NCBI GenBank assembly: GCA_963422565.1
Contig: OY730228.1
Coordinates: 62,001 to 126,000 of the forward strand
Direction: 5' to 3'
From: G963422565 sp963422565
Lineage (GTDB): Bacteria > Pseudomonadota > Alphaproteobacteria > MPNO01
DNA length: 64,000 bases
Part shown: piece after piece, positions 15,760 to 24,932 of the stretch
How the letters are laid out: every line of letters begins with the position of its first letter
Position numbering within the stretch: the stretch's first letter is position 1
Made by a program: the position numbers and the translations under genes
Notes under the pieces: generated by a model
Database searches by the model: none
What the model saw: only the letters and a program-made list of their open reading frames with translations
Told to the model about the DNA's origin: nothing

Positions 15760-17101
15760 GAGCGCGGACCATCTCTGGTTTCCCTACGCTCCGATGGGCG
15801 GGGCACCGCCGCCCCTCGAAGCGGCGGCGACCGAGGGGGTCCGCATCCACCTCGCCGACGGGCGCGAACTGATCGACGGCACCGCGTCCTGGTGGACGGC
15901 TTGCCACGGCTATAACCACCCGCATATCGTCGACGCTGTCTCGGACCAGCTCGCGCGCATGCCGCACGTGATGTTGGGCGGGTTGGCGCACGCGCAGGCG
16001 ATGCGCCTCGCGCGACGGCTCGCGACGCTGCTCGGGCACGGGCTCGAACGGGTGTTCTTCTGCGATTCGGGCTCGGTCGCCGTCGAAATCGCCCTCAAGA
16101 TGTCGGTCCAGTACTGGCGCAACCGCGGCCTGCGCGGCCGCGACCGCTTTGTCGGGTTTCGCTGGGGCTATCACGGCGACACGCTGGGCGCGATGGCGGT
16201 CTCGGACGCCGAGGACGGGATGCACCGGCTGCTCGGCGGCTATGTTCCGACCCAGACGATGCTCGACCTTCCCGTCGGGGACGCCGCCATCGCTCGGTTC
16301 GACGCCGCGCTGGCGCGCCTGCGCGACGAGACCGCGGCTGTGATTCTCGAGCCGCTGGTCCAGGCCGCCGGGAACATGAAGTTCCATCCGCCGGAGACGA
16401 TCGCCGGGGTCGCCCGCGCTTGCGCCCGGCACGATTTGCTGCTGATCCTCGACGAGGTGGCGACCGGTTTCGGCCGGACCGGCAGCATGTTCGCTTTCCA
16501 GGCGGCGGGGATCGCGCCGGACATCCTGTGCATCTCCAAGGCGCTGACCGGAGGCACCGTGGGGATGGCCGCGGCGGTCGCCGGCCGCCGGGTTTTCGAG
16601 GCCTTCGACACCGACGCGCCGGAGGCGGCGCTGATGCACGGCCCGACCTTCATGGCCAACCCGCTCGGCTGCGCGGCGGCCAATGCGAGCCTCGATCTGT
16701 TCGCGCGCGAGCCGCGGCTCGCGCAGGTAGCCGCGATCGAGCGGCAGCTCGCCGCCGAGCTCGCGCCCTGCCGGGGCTATCCCGGGGTGGTCGACGTCCG
16801 CGTCCGGGGGGCCGTCGGAGTCGTGCAACTCGCCGAGTTAGCGGATCCGGTGCGGCTCGGCCGCCGCTTCGTCGAAGAAGGGGTGTGGATCCGTTCGTTC
16901 GGCGATGTCGTCTATCTGATGCCGCCCTTCGTCATTTCGTCAGAGGATCTCGGGCGGCTGACGGGCGCGATCCGGCGGGTCCTCGGCGGCGTCACCCGCC
17001 CGCCGGCAGCCCGCACTCGGCGAGCGTCCGGCTCTGCCGCTCCGCCAGGGCTGCAGCGTCGAAGCCCGAGACCAGATCGTGGAACAGTCGGTACCAGTTG
17101 A
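15752..17101 (+). CDS. bioA: Adenosylmethionine-8-amino-7-oxononanoate aminotransferase BioA
   Basis: This PLP-dependent transaminase makes 7,8-diaminopelargonate using S-adenosylmethionine as amino donor. The 449-residue protein starts at a GTG within bioB. It has WFPYAPM, SWWTACHGYNHP near residues 46-57, CDSGSVAVEIALKM, DEVATGFGRTG (234-244), and the Schiff-base lysine Lys263 in CISKALTGG. Residues from about 415 onward (PPAARTRRASGSAAPPG) are a low-complexity basic tail absent from typical BioA. The tail is antisense to the end of the ABC1-kinase gene, with which bioA overlaps by 110 bp tail to tail. Confidence 0.95.
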   Translation: MVESADHLWFPYAPMGGAPPPLEAAATEGVRIHLADGRELIDGTASWWTACHGYNHPHIVDAVSDQLARMPHVMLGGLAHAQAMRLARRLATLLGHGLERVFFCDSGSVAVEIALKMSVQYWRNRGLRGRDRFVGFRWGYHGDTLGAMAVSDAEDGMHRLLGGYVPTQTMLDLPVGDAAIARFDAALARLRDETAAVILEPLVQAAGNMKFHPPETIAGVARACARHDLLLILDEVATGFGRTGSMFAFQAAGIAPDILCISKALTGGTVGMAAAVAGRRVFEAFDTDAPEAALMHGPTFMANPLGCAAANASLDLFAREPRLAQVAAIERQLAAELAPCRGYPGVVDVRVRGAVGVVQLAELADPVRLGRRFVEEGVWIRSFGDVVYLMPPFVISSEDLGRLTGAIRRVLGGVTRPPAARTRRASGSAAPPGLQRRSPRPDRGTVGTS

Positions 17102-18407
17102 TCTCCGCCTTGAGGCGGAGGAACACCGAGCCGAGCCCGATCGCCGCCCGGTCCATCAGCACGAATTCGCGCGGCGGCGTCACCCCGCCGAGCCGGCGGA
17201 GCTCGCGATGCACCTTCTCCGCGACGCTTGCCCCGTACATGCCGCTCTCCGAGTCCTGGATGCGTCGCGCCCGGTCCTCCAGCAGCGGGGCGTAGAGGAA
17301 TTCGGCCCACAGGTTGAGGGTGTCGATCAGTTCCCGCGAGAGGTCGCGGAAGCCCCAGGTCTCGTAGGCATGGACGGCGAGCGCCCGGTCTCCGGTCTGG
17401 AGCGCGCGGTGGAGATTGATCACGCCTTCGACGAATGCCGGCCGGAACACCCGAACGCAGCCGAGATCGAGCAGGTTGATCGACTGGTCCGTGCGCACCG
17501 AATAGTTGCCGAGATGCGGATCTCCGTGGATGACGCCGTATTCGTAGAAGGGCACGTACCAGGCCCGAAACATGTTGTAGGCGATGCGGTTGCGGATCTC
17601 GGGCGGGGCGTCGACGGCCTCGGTGAGCCGGGCGCCCTCGAGCCAGGTCATCGTCAGCAGCCGCGCCGTCGACAGTTCCGGACGCGGTTCGGGGATGTGA
17701 ACCCCGCACTCTCCGGCCAGCATCCGCCGGTAGAGCGCCAGATGGCGGGCCTCTCGTTCGTAGTCCAGCTCCTCGCGCAGCCGAACCGAAATCTCGGCGT
17801 GGATCTCGCGGGGGTCGACTGCCCGGTCGTAGCGGCGGAAGAGCGCGAAGATCACCCGCAGCTGCCGCAGGTCCGCCTCCACGACCGAGGCCATATCGGG
17901 ATATTGCAGCTTGCAGGCCAGCCTTGCGCCGTCCCCGGCGCGGGCGCGGTGCACCTGCCCAAGCGAGGCGGCGGCGGCGGCCACGCGCTCGAACTCGGCG
18001 AAACGGGACCGCCAGTCCGCGCCGAGCTCGGCCGCCATGCGCCGACGGACGAACAGCCAGCCCATCGGCGGCGCGTTCGACTGGAGTTCTGCGAGCTCGG
18101 CGACATATTCGCCGGGCAGCATGTCGGGGACGGTCGACAACATCTGGGCGACCTTCATCAGCGGCCCCTTGAGCCCGCCCAGCGCGCGCTTGAGCTCGCG
18201 GGCGCCGCGTTCCCGGTCGGCCTTGATGCCCAGATAGCGTTCGCCGGCGATCCGGGCCGCGACGCCGCCGACCGCTGCCCCGACGCTGGTGTAGCGGCGA
18301 ACCCGCTGGCCGAACCGGTTCTCCTCCCCCGCGGGCCCGAGAGGTCGCGAGCCCAGCCTCGTCGCGCCGCCGCCCTCCGTCACCCGATCTCTCCTTGGTG
18401 TTCGCAT
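16992..18407 (-). CDS. ABC1/UbiB-family atypical kinase
   Basis: The 471-residue protein belongs to the AarF/ABC1/UbiB family. It has the family's Ala/Gly-rich ATP loop AAAASLGQVHRA, the extension motif GLKGPLMKVAQMLS (a variant of KxGQ with Val-Ala in place of Gly) and a divergent catalytic loop VIHGDPHLGNYSV. It also has a metal-binding LLDLGCVRVF in place of the usual DFG-like segment. Members are ATPases or kinases supporting ubiquinone synthesis or lipid homeostasis, and bacteria often have a second, non-UbiB copy. No ubi genes are adjacent, so this is probably such a paralogue. Its start faces the divergent acyl-CoA ligase gene, 56 bp away. Confidence 0.85.
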   Translation of the reverse strand: MRTPRRDRVTEGGGATRLGSRPLGPAGEENRFGQRVRRYTSVGAAVGGVAARIAGERYLGIKADRERGARELKRALGGLKGPLMKVAQMLSTVPDMLPGEYVAELAELQSNAPPMGWLFVRRRMAAELGADWRSRFAEFERVAAAAASLGQVHRARAGDGARLACKLQYPDMASVVEADLRQLRVIFALFRRYDRAVDPREIHAEISVRLREELDYEREARHLALYRRMLAGECGVHIPEPRPELSTARLLTMTWLEGARLTEAVDAPPEIRNRIAYNMFRAWYVPFYEYGVIHGDPHLGNYSVRTDQSINLLDLGCVRVFRPAFVEGVINLHRALQTGDRALAVHAYETWGFRDLSRELIDTLNLWAEFLYAPLLEDRARRIQDSESGMYGASVAEKVHRELRRLGGVTPPREFVLMDRAAIGLGSVFLRLKAEINWYRLFHDLVSGFDAAALAERQSRTLAECGLPAGG

Positions 18408-18463
18408 GGAGGTTAGGATATAAAGCGCTCTCTTCGGGAGACCAACCGCCGGTCGGAGGATCG

Positions 18464-20254
18464 ATGCGCTACGACGCGTGGCGAAGCCTGCCCGAGATGT
18501 TCTTCGATGTGACCGCGGAGGGCGGCGAGCGCCCGCTCCTCTGGGCCAAACGCGCCGGCGCCTGGCAGGGGGTCACGCGCGCCGAGGCCGCCGCCCAGGC
18601 GGCCGCGCTGTCGCGGTTCCTGGGTGCCGTCGGGATCGCGCCCGGCGATCGGGTGATGCTGGTCTCTGAGAACCGCCCGGAATGGGCGATCGCCGATTTC
18701 GGGATCATGGCCGCGGGTGCGATCACCGTGCCAGCCTATATCACCAACCAGATCGGCGATCACCGCCATGTCATGCGCGACAGCGGCGCCAAGGCGATGA
18801 TCCTGTCCACCGCGGCCCTGGCCGAGCGCGCCCTGGCGGCGGCGGCGGGCTGCCCGGATCTCGATACCGTGATCCTGATCGACCCGCCGGAGGTGTCGAT
18901 CCCGGCGGATGTCGAGGTGACGCTCTGGCCCGATCTGCTCGCCGCGGATGGCGGCGGGCTCGACGACGCTATCGAGAGGTCGACGGCGTTCCGGCGCTCG
19001 GAGACCGCCTGCCTGATCTACACGTCGGGCACCGGCGGTGCGCCCAAAGGCGTGGTCCTGAGCCACGGCGCGATCCTCGCCAATTGCCAGGGCGCCCATC
19101 GGCTGCTGGTCGATCTCGGCTTGGGGGACGAAGTGTTCCTGTCCTTTCTGCCGCTCTCCCATTCATACGAGCACACTGCAGGGATGATGTTCCCGATCTC
19201 CATCGGTGCGGAAATCTACTACGCCGAGGGGCTCGACAGGCTCGCCGCCAACCTGGTCGAGGTCCGCCCGACGATCATGACAGCGGTGCCCAGACTCTAC
19301 GAGACTCTACACGGCCGGATCACGCGAACCGTCGCCAAGGACGGCGGCCTCAAGGCCAGGATGTTCGACAAGGCCGTCGCGCTCGGCATCAAACGGATCG
19401 AGGCGAAGACGCCCCTCTCGCCGATCGAGAGGCTCCTCGATCGCGGGCTCGACCGCCTGGTCAGGTCCAAGGTGAGGGGCCGTTTCGGCGGCCGGCTCAA
19501 GGCGCTGGTCAGCGGCGGCGCGCCGCTCAACTACGATATCGGCATGTTCTTTTCCAGCCTCGGGCTGCGCCTCCTGCAAGGCTATGGTCAGAGCGAGGCG
19601 GCGCCCATCATCAGCGTGAACCCGCCCGACCGGGTCCGGCTCGAGACGGTCGGCCGGCCGATGGCCGGCGTCGAGGTGAAGATCGCCGAGGACGGCGAGA
19701 TCCTGGTGCGGGGCGAATCGGTGATGACCGGCTACTGGAACAACGAAGAGGCGACCCGGGAAGCCTTGCGCGACGGCTGGCTGCACACCGGCGACGTCGG
19801 AGAGATCGATGCGGACGGCTATATCCGGATCACCGACCGCAAGAAGGACATCATCGTCAATTCCGGCGGCGACAACGTCTCGCCGCAGCGCATCGAGGGC
19901 TTCCTGACGCTGCAGCCGGAGATCGCCCAGGCGATGGTCTACGGCGATCGCAGGCCTCATTTGGTTGCGCTGCTGGTGCCCGACGAGGAGTTCGCCAGGA
20001 GCTGGGCGGCGGAGAACGGATGTCCGGCCGATCCGGAGGCTCTGGCAGCCGACGATGCGTTCGGGGCGGCCGTCGGCGCGGCGGTCGATCGGGTCAATGG
20101 CGGGCTTTCGCCGATCGAGCGGGTGCGGCGGTTCGTTCTCAGGGCCGAACCCTTCACTATCGAGAACGAGCAGCTCACGCCCTCCCTCAAGATTCGCCGC
20201 CACGTGATCACCGCCGCCCACCGGGGGGAGCTCGAAGCGCTCTTTCCGGGATAG
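18464..20254 (+). CDS. AMP-dependent long-chain acyl-CoA synthetase
   Basis: The 596-residue adenylate-forming enzyme starts MRYDAWRSLPEMFFD after a strong CGGAGGA ribosome site. It has the P-loop CLIYTSGTGGAPKGVVLSHG (about 183-202), LLQGYGQSEAAPIISVN, WLHTGDVGEIDADGYI, and the C-terminal ITDRKKDIIVNSGGDNVSP hinge motif. This build matches long-chain (FadD15-like) ligases that activate carboxylic acids through an acyl-AMP. The first gene of a seven-gene rightward run, it is followed 59 bp later by an SDR. In this setting it may activate the acid substrate of the downstream enzymes, but it could equally serve general fatty-acid use. Confidence 0.92.
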   Translation: MRYDAWRSLPEMFFDVTAEGGERPLLWAKRAGAWQGVTRAEAAAQAAALSRFLGAVGIAPGDRVMLVSENRPEWAIADFGIMAAGAITVPAYITNQIGDHRHVMRDSGAKAMILSTAALAERALAAAAGCPDLDTVILIDPPEVSIPADVEVTLWPDLLAADGGGLDDAIERSTAFRRSETACLIYTSGTGGAPKGVVLSHGAILANCQGAHRLLVDLGLGDEVFLSFLPLSHSYEHTAGMMFPISIGAEIYYAEGLDRLAANLVEVRPTIMTAVPRLYETLHGRITRTVAKDGGLKARMFDKAVALGIKRIEAKTPLSPIERLLDRGLDRLVRSKVRGRFGGRLKALVSGGAPLNYDIGMFFSSLGLRLLQGYGQSEAAPIISVNPPDRVRLETVGRPMAGVEVKIAEDGEILVRGESVMTGYWNNEEATREALRDGWLHTGDVGEIDADGYIRITDRKKDIIVNSGGDNVSPQRIEGFLTLQPEIAQAMVYGDRRPHLVALLVPDEEFARSWAAENGCPADPEALAADDAFGAAVGAAVDRVNGGLSPIERVRRFVLRAEPFTIENEQLTPSLKIRRHVITAAHRGELEALFPG

Positions 20255-20313
20255 ACTCGAATCCTGCGCTTCCCGGCGAAACGCCGGACGACCCGGATGA
20301 GGAGGAGTGGCCC

Positions 20314-21012
20314 ATGGCCGAACGTGAGAAAGCCCTGATCGTCGGCGCCGGGAGCGGGCTCAGCGCCTCGCTCGCCCGGCTGTTCGCCAGAGAGGGCATG
20401 GCGGTGGCGCTGGCCGCGCGCGACGCCGGGAAGCTCGCCTCTCTGGTCGCTGAGACGGGCGCCCGCGCCTATCGCTGCGACGCCGCCGACCCGGGCGATG
20501 TCGCGGCCCTGTTCGACTCGGCCAGCGCGGAGATGGGCGAACCCGACATCGTCGTCTACAACCCGTCCGCCCGCGTTCGCGGGCCGATCGGCGAGCTCGA
20601 TGCCGTGGCCGTTCGGTCCGCCATCCTGGTCACCTGCTATGGTGGGTTCCTGGTCGCCCAGCAGGCGGCGCGGCAGATGACCGCCCGCGGCGGCGGGACC
20701 ATATTGCTGACCGGCGCCTCGGCGAGCGTCAAGGGTTATGCCAACTCGTCCTCCTTCGCCATGGGCAAGTTCGGGCTGCGCGGGCTGGCCCAGAGTCTTG
20801 CCCGCGAATTGCAGCCGCGGAACATCCATGTTGCCCATTTCGTGATCGACGGCGGCATCCGCAGGGAGGGCGACGCCCGGGTGGTCGCGCGTGGCTCGGA
20901 CGGCACGCTCGACCCCGACGCGATCGCCGAGACCTATCTCCACATCCACCGCCAGAACCGAAGCGCCTGGACCTGGGAGGTCGCGCTTCGCCCCTGGGTG
21001 GAGACGTTCTGA
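20314..21012 (+). CDS. SDR-family oxidoreductase
   Basis: This 232-residue SDR has a variant cofactor motif VGAGSGLSAS near residues 10-19 instead of TGxxxGxG. It has YNPSAR in the NNAG position and a TGASASVKGYANSSSFAMGK active-site region in which the usual Tyr of YxxxK is replaced (SSFAMGKFGL). It therefore resembles the divergent SDRs annotated as glucose/ribitol dehydrogenase-like, and its redox activity is uncertain. It starts at ATG 20314 behind GGAGGAG. A much longer open frame running in from 18682 is antisense-type shadow and was not used. It belongs to the aspartate-dehydrogenase operon. Confidence 0.82.
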   Translation: MAEREKALIVGAGSGLSASLARLFAREGMAVALAARDAGKLASLVAETGARAYRCDAADPGDVAALFDSASAEMGEPDIVVYNPSARVRGPIGELDAVAVRSAILVTCYGGFLVAQQAARQMTARGGGTILLTGASASVKGYANSSSFAMGKFGLRGLAQSLARELQPRNIHVAHFVIDGGIRREGDARVVARGSDGTLDPDAIAETYLHIHRQNRSAWTWEVALRPWVETF

Positions 21013-21112
21013 CCCCGGCGCTCCCACATGTTCGGCGAACGAGGTGCCGGGCGGTGTCCTCGGGGTCGATTATCGCCGTTCCGGTTCCGGGTGGCGTGAA
21101 CAGGAGATCGCG

Positions 21113-21619
21113 ATGACGACGATGACGGAGACTCGGTCCGGCGGCCTCGCCGAGACGCTCCAAGCGCGGATCGCCCGTTTCGAGACGCGCTCCTACGACT
21201 GGGACGCGCTCAAGTTCCAGGCCGATTACGATCCCAAATACCGCCGTGCGCAGATGCGCTACCTGGGCACCGGGGGCACCGGCGTCGACGGCGATGCGAA
21301 CACGGTGCCGTCCGAGCATTTCACCTTCTCGACGATGGTCCTGCCGCCCGGCTGCGAAGGCCCATTGCATGTCCATGACGATGTCGAGGAGGTCTTCTTC
21401 ATGCTGCGTGGGCGGGTCAAGCTCAGCTTCGCCCGCGGCGGCGAGACATGGGAGACCGAGCTCGGCGAGCGCGATCTGGTCTCCGTGCCGCCCGGCATCT
21501 ATCGCGGGCTGGTCAACCAAGGCCAGGAGGAAGCCCTGATGTGCGTGATGCTGGGCGCGTCCAAACCGCGTGTTCCGACCTATCCGCCCGACCACCCGCT
21601 GGCCGGACTCAAGCGCTGA
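21113..21619 (+). CDS. Single-domain cupin protein
   Basis: The 168-residue protein has one cupin barrel with motif 1 GPLHVHDDVEEVFFMLRGRV (about residues 84-103) and motif 2 near DLVSVPPGIYRGLVN. His and Glu metal ligands in HVHDDVEE are present. An N-terminal helical lead mentions RSYDWDALKFQADYDPKYR. A cupin of this type recurs beside hydrolase, SDR, ThDP and aspartate-dehydrogenase genes in other proteobacteria. I recall the Pseudomonas aeruginosa PA3505-PA3511 region as one example. It may be a dioxygenase or isomerase of the pathway. The ribosome site is AGGAGA. Confidence 0.8.
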   Translation: MTTMTETRSGGLAETLQARIARFETRSYDWDALKFQADYDPKYRRAQMRYLGTGGTGVDGDANTVPSEHFTFSTMVLPPGCEGPLHVHDDVEEVFFMLRGRVKLSFARGGETWETELGERDLVSVPPGIYRGLVNQGQEEALMCVMLGASKPRVPTYPPDHPLAGLKR

Positions 21620-21627
21620 ACCCGTCG

Positions 21628-22470
21628 ATGGCGGCGCCCTGCCTCCCCAGGCTGCGGAGCGTCGACGCCGGCGGGCGGCGCATCGCCTGGCGCGCCGCGG
21701 GCGGCGGGGAGACGCTCCTCGCTCTCCACGGGATCGGCTCCGGCTCGGCGTCCTGGGCGGCCCAGCTCTCGGGCCTCGCGGATCGGTTCCGCGTCGTCGC
21801 CTGGGACATGCCGGGCTATGGCGGCTCGGAGCCGCTGCCCGATGTCGCGCCGACTGCCGCGGCCTATGGGGCGGCGGCTTCGGCCCTGCTTGACGCCTTG
21901 GGAATCGGGCGGGTCCATGTCCTGGGCCATTCGCTCGGTGCCCTGATCGCCGCGTCGCTCTGCCGCGCCGCGCCGGACAGGCCGCTCTCGGTGATTCTCG
22001 CGAATCCGGCGGCCGGATACGCCCGCGCGCCCGACGAGATTCGCGTGGGCCGGCTGCGCGCGCGCCTGGCGGCGATGGCGACGCAGGGACCCGCCGAGGT
22101 GGCCCGGCTGCGCGCGCGCGAACTGCTCTCCGCGAGCGCCCCGGACGAGGTGTACGAACGGGTGCGCGCGGTCCAGAGCAAGGTCCGTCCCGAGGGTTAC
22201 GCCCAGGCGGCGCGGATGCTGCACGGCGCGGACATCCATGACGACGCCGCCCTGATCGCGGTTCCGGCGCTGGTGATGTGCGGCAGCGCCGACCGCGTGA
22301 CGCCCGAGGAGAGCTGCCGACGCATCGCCGCGGCCATCCCCGGTGCCGCCTATCGCCCGCTCGAGGGGGCGGGACATGCGAGCTATGTGGAGCGCCCGAC
22401 GCAGTTCAACTCGGCGGTGGCCGGTTTCATCGCGGCCCTGCGAGGCGGCGACAGCCCGGCCGCTGCCTAG
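21628..22470 (+). CDS. Alpha/beta-fold hydrolase
   Basis: The 280-residue hydrolase has the oxyanion-hole HGIGSGSASW near residues 34-43. The nucleophile elbow is GHSLGALI (Ser near residue 100), with the late acid in CGSADRVTP and the catalytic His in GAGHASYVERP. It is cytoplasmic (no signal). It starts 8 bp after the cupin stop and ends 16 bp before the next SDR. This fold covers ester, C-C bond and lactone hydrolases; in this operon cleavage of a carbon-carbon bond or ester intermediate is plausible but unproven. Confidence 0.88.
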   Translation: MAAPCLPRLRSVDAGGRRIAWRAAGGGETLLALHGIGSGSASWAAQLSGLADRFRVVAWDMPGYGGSEPLPDVAPTAAAYGAAASALLDALGIGRVHVLGHSLGALIAASLCRAAPDRPLSVILANPAAGYARAPDEIRVGRLRARLAAMATQGPAEVARLRARELLSASAPDEVYERVRAVQSKVRPEGYAQAARMLHGADIHDDAALIAVPALVMCGSADRVTPEESCRRIAAAIPGAAYRPLEGAGHASYVERPTQFNSAVAGFIAALRGGDSPAAA

Positions 22471-22486
22471 GACGGGGGCGAGGCGG

Positions 22487-23269
22487 GTGGATCTGGAGCT
22501 TGCCGCCAAAGTCGCGGTGATCACCGGCGGCACGTCCGGGATCGGCTTGGCGGTGGCGCGCCAGTTCCTCGCCGAGGGCGCGAGGGTGGCGATCTGCGGC
22601 CGCGATCCGGCGCGGCTCGACGACGCGCTCGACGCCCTCGACAGCGAGGCCGCGCATGGCGCCGTCTGCGATGTCCTCGACGGCGGCCGGGTGGCGGCGT
22701 TCCGCGACAGCGTCGCCGCCCGCTTCGGACGCGCCGACATGCTCGTCAATAACGCCGGCCAAGCGCGTATCCAGGGATTCGCCGAGACCGGCGACTCGGA
22801 TTGGCGCGATGAGCTCGACCTCAAGTTTTTCAGCGTCCTCAACCCGATCCGGGCGTTCCTGCCGCTGCTCGAGACGGCCGCCCCGTCGGCGATCGTGTGC
22901 ACGAACGCGCTGCTCGCCCGGCGGCCCGAACCCCGTCTGATCGCGACCGCTGCGGCCCGCGCCGGCGCCCTCAACTTGGCGAAGTCGCTCAGCCGCGAAT
23001 TCGCGCCTAAGAACATACGGGTCAACTCGGTTCTGATCGGGCTGATCGATTCGGGGCAATGGGAGCGGCGCTTCCGGCAGGGTGCCGGCGGCGGGTTGAG
23101 CCGGGCGGACTGGTTCGCAAAGCTGGCGGCGGACCGCGACATCCCGCTCGGCCGGCTCGGCACCAGCGAGGAGGCGGCGAGGGTGATCGTGTTCCTGGCC
23201 TCGCCGGCCGCGAGCTATCTGACGGGCTCGGCGATCGAGGTCGCCGGCGGGCAGGGCCGCCATGTCTGA
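22487..23269 (+). CDS. SDR-family oxidoreductase
   Basis: The 260-residue SDR starts at GTG 22487. It has the cofactor motif TGGTSGIGLAVARQ near residues 13-26, VNNAGQARIQ near 86-95, and SYL/AxxSxA-type C-terminal segments (SYLTGSAIEVAGGQG). The Tyr of the catalytic YxxxK is not obvious: the active-site stretch reads TNALLARRPEPRLIATAAAR, so catalysis may be altered. The end overlaps the start of the ThDP-enzyme gene by 8 bp. It resembles the SDR adjacent to aspartate dehydrogenase clusters elsewhere. Confidence 0.85.
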   Translation: MDLELAAKVAVITGGTSGIGLAVARQFLAEGARVAICGRDPARLDDALDALDSEAAHGAVCDVLDGGRVAAFRDSVAARFGRADMLVNNAGQARIQGFAETGDSDWRDELDLKFFSVLNPIRAFLPLLETAAPSAIVCTNALLARRPEPRLIATAAARAGALNLAKSLSREFAPKNIRVNSVLIGLIDSGQWERRFRQGAGGGLSRADWFAKLAADRDIPLGRLGTSEEAARVIVFLASPAASYLTGSAIEVAGGQGRHV

Positions 23270-24932
23270 TCGCATCGCGGCCGGCGATCTGGTCGCGCGG
23301 TTCCTCGAGACCTGCGGCGTCGAAGCCGCGTTCGGGGTCATCAGCATCCACAACATGCCGATCCTCGACGCGGTCTCCCGCCGGGGGCGGCTCCGCTTCG
23401 TGCCTGCGAGAGGCGAGGGGAGCGCGGTCAACATGGCCGACGCGCACGCCCGGGTCACCGGCGGGTTGGGGGTGGCGGTTACCAGCACGGGGACGGCTGC
23501 GGGCAACGCTTGCGGCGCGTTGGTCGAGGCGCAGACCGCCGGGACCGCGCTGCTGCATCTTACAGGCCAGATCGAGCGCGCCTGGCTCGACCGCGAGACC
23601 GGCTACATCCATGAGGCAGCGGACCAGCTGGGTATGCTGCGGGCGGTGTGCAAGGTGGCCTTTCGCGTGCGGACGCCCGAGACCCTGCTCGGGACGTTGC
23701 GCGAGGCGGTGCGCGCCGCGATCAGTCCGCCGACCGGACCGGTCAGCGTCGAGATCCCGATCGACATCCAGGAGGCGGTGTTCGACCGGCCGGGTGCCCT
23801 CGCCGCGCCGCCGCCGATCCACCCGGAGATCGACGCACGCGCCCTGGCGGCGCTCGCCGATGCGTTGGCCGGCGCACGGCGCCCGTTACTGTGGTTGGGT
23901 GGCGGCGCGCGCGGGGCCGTGCACGAAGCCCGCGCCCTGATCGAGCTCGGCTTCGGCTGCGTGACCAGCATCCGCGGCCGCGGCGTGGTCTCGGAGGCGC
24001 ATCCGCGTTCGCTGGGCGCCTTCAACCTTCAGCCGCCGGTGGAAGCGTTCTACGAGAGCTGCGATGCGCTGCTGGTCGCGGGGTCGCGGCTTCGGGGCAA
24101 CGAGACTCTGAAATACACGCTGGCGCTGCCGCGGCCGCTCTACCGGGTGGATGTCGACGCGCGCGCGGACGGGCGCGGTTTCGCGAACGACCTCTTCGTG
24201 GTCGGAGACGCTGCTGCGGTTCTCGCCGGTCTCCGCGCGGAGCTCGCGGGCCGCTTGGTGGTCGACCCGGAGTTCGCCGACGATATCGCGGACGCGCGGC
24301 GGGCCGCGGAGGCCGACCTGCGGGCGGGGCTGGGTCCCTACGAGCGGCTGATCGACGCGCTCCGGGACGCGCTGCCCACCGGCAGCCTTTGGGTGCGGGA
24401 CATCACGCTCTCCAACACGATCTGGGGCAACCGGCTGCCGCCGCTCGCCGGGCCGCACGACGGGATCCACGCGGTCGGCGGCGGGATCGGCCAGGGGCTT
24501 CCGATGGCGATTGGCGCGGCGGTGGGAGCCGGCGGGCGCAAGACAGCGGCGCTGGTCGGCGACGGCGGGCTCGCGGTAACCCTCGGCGAGCTCGCGACCC
24601 TGGCGCAGGAGCGGTTGAACGTCCTGTTGATCGTCATGAACGACGGCGGCTACGGCGTGATCCGCAACATCCAGGATCACAGGTTCGAGGGGCGGCGCTG
24701 CTTCGCCGATCTGGCGTTCCCCGACCTCTCGAGGCTCGCCGACGCGCTCGACCTCCCGTTTCGCCGGGCGCGCGCGGAGGCCGAGTTCCGCGGCTGTCTC
24801 GACTGGGCGTGCGGCCGCAACGGCCCGGCGCTCGTAGAAGTCGACATGACGGCGATCGGTCCGTTTGCAAGGACTTTTGCCGGGCCGCCCGCGCGCCAGA
24901 CAGTTCGGAACGGCCAAGCGGGGGGCACGTAA
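23262..24932 (+). CDS. ThDP-dependent enzyme, acetolactate-synthase/benzoylformate-decarboxylase type
   Basis: The 556-residue enzyme has the three-domain layout of ThDP decarboxylases. The N-terminal PYR domain holds a catalytic-type Glu in PARGEGSAVNMADAHARVTG, the central domain starts near residue 200, and the C-terminal PP domain holds the ThDP-magnesium motif GDGGLAVTLGE...MNDGGYG near residues 425-460. Relatives decarboxylate or carboligate 2-oxo acids. Overlap with the upstream SDR and zero spacing to the aspartate dehydrogenase suggest tight co-expression and consecutive steps. A 2-oxo acid made by a neighbouring enzyme is a sensible substrate, but identity is unknown. Confidence 0.9.
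   Translation: MSDRIAAGDLVARFLETCGVEAAFGVISIHNMPILDAVSRRGRLRFVPARGEGSAVNMADAHARVTGGLGVAVTSTGTAAGNACGALVEAQTAGTALLHLTGQIERAWLDRETGYIHEAADQLGMLRAVCKVAFRVRTPETLLGTLREAVRAAISPPTGPVSVEIPIDIQEAVFDRPGALAAPPPIHPEIDARALAALADALAGARRPLLWLGGGARGAVHEARALIELGFGCVTSIRGRGVVSEAHPRSLGAFNLQPPVEAFYESCDALLVAGSRLRGNETLKYTLALPRPLYRVDVDARADGRGFANDLFVVGDAAAVLAGLRAELAGRLVVDPEFADDIADARRAAEADLRAGLGPYERLIDALRDALPTGSLWVRDITLSNTIWGNRLPPLAGPHDGIHAVGGGIGQGLPMAIGAAVGAGGRKTAALVGDGGLAVTLGELATLAQERLNVLLIVMNDGGYGVIRNIQDHRFEGRRCFADLAFPDLSRLADALDLPFRRARAEAEFRGCLDWACGRNGPALVEVDMTAIGPFARTFAGPPARQTVRNGQAGGT

Noticed and set aside
18682..20313. A 776-codon open frame overlapping the acyl-CoA ligase gene and running into the SDR gene
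   Set aside because: Its first 540 codons are a low-complexity Arg/Gly/Ala shadow of the ligase gene in another frame; only the SDR part from 20314 is protein-like and has a ribosome site.
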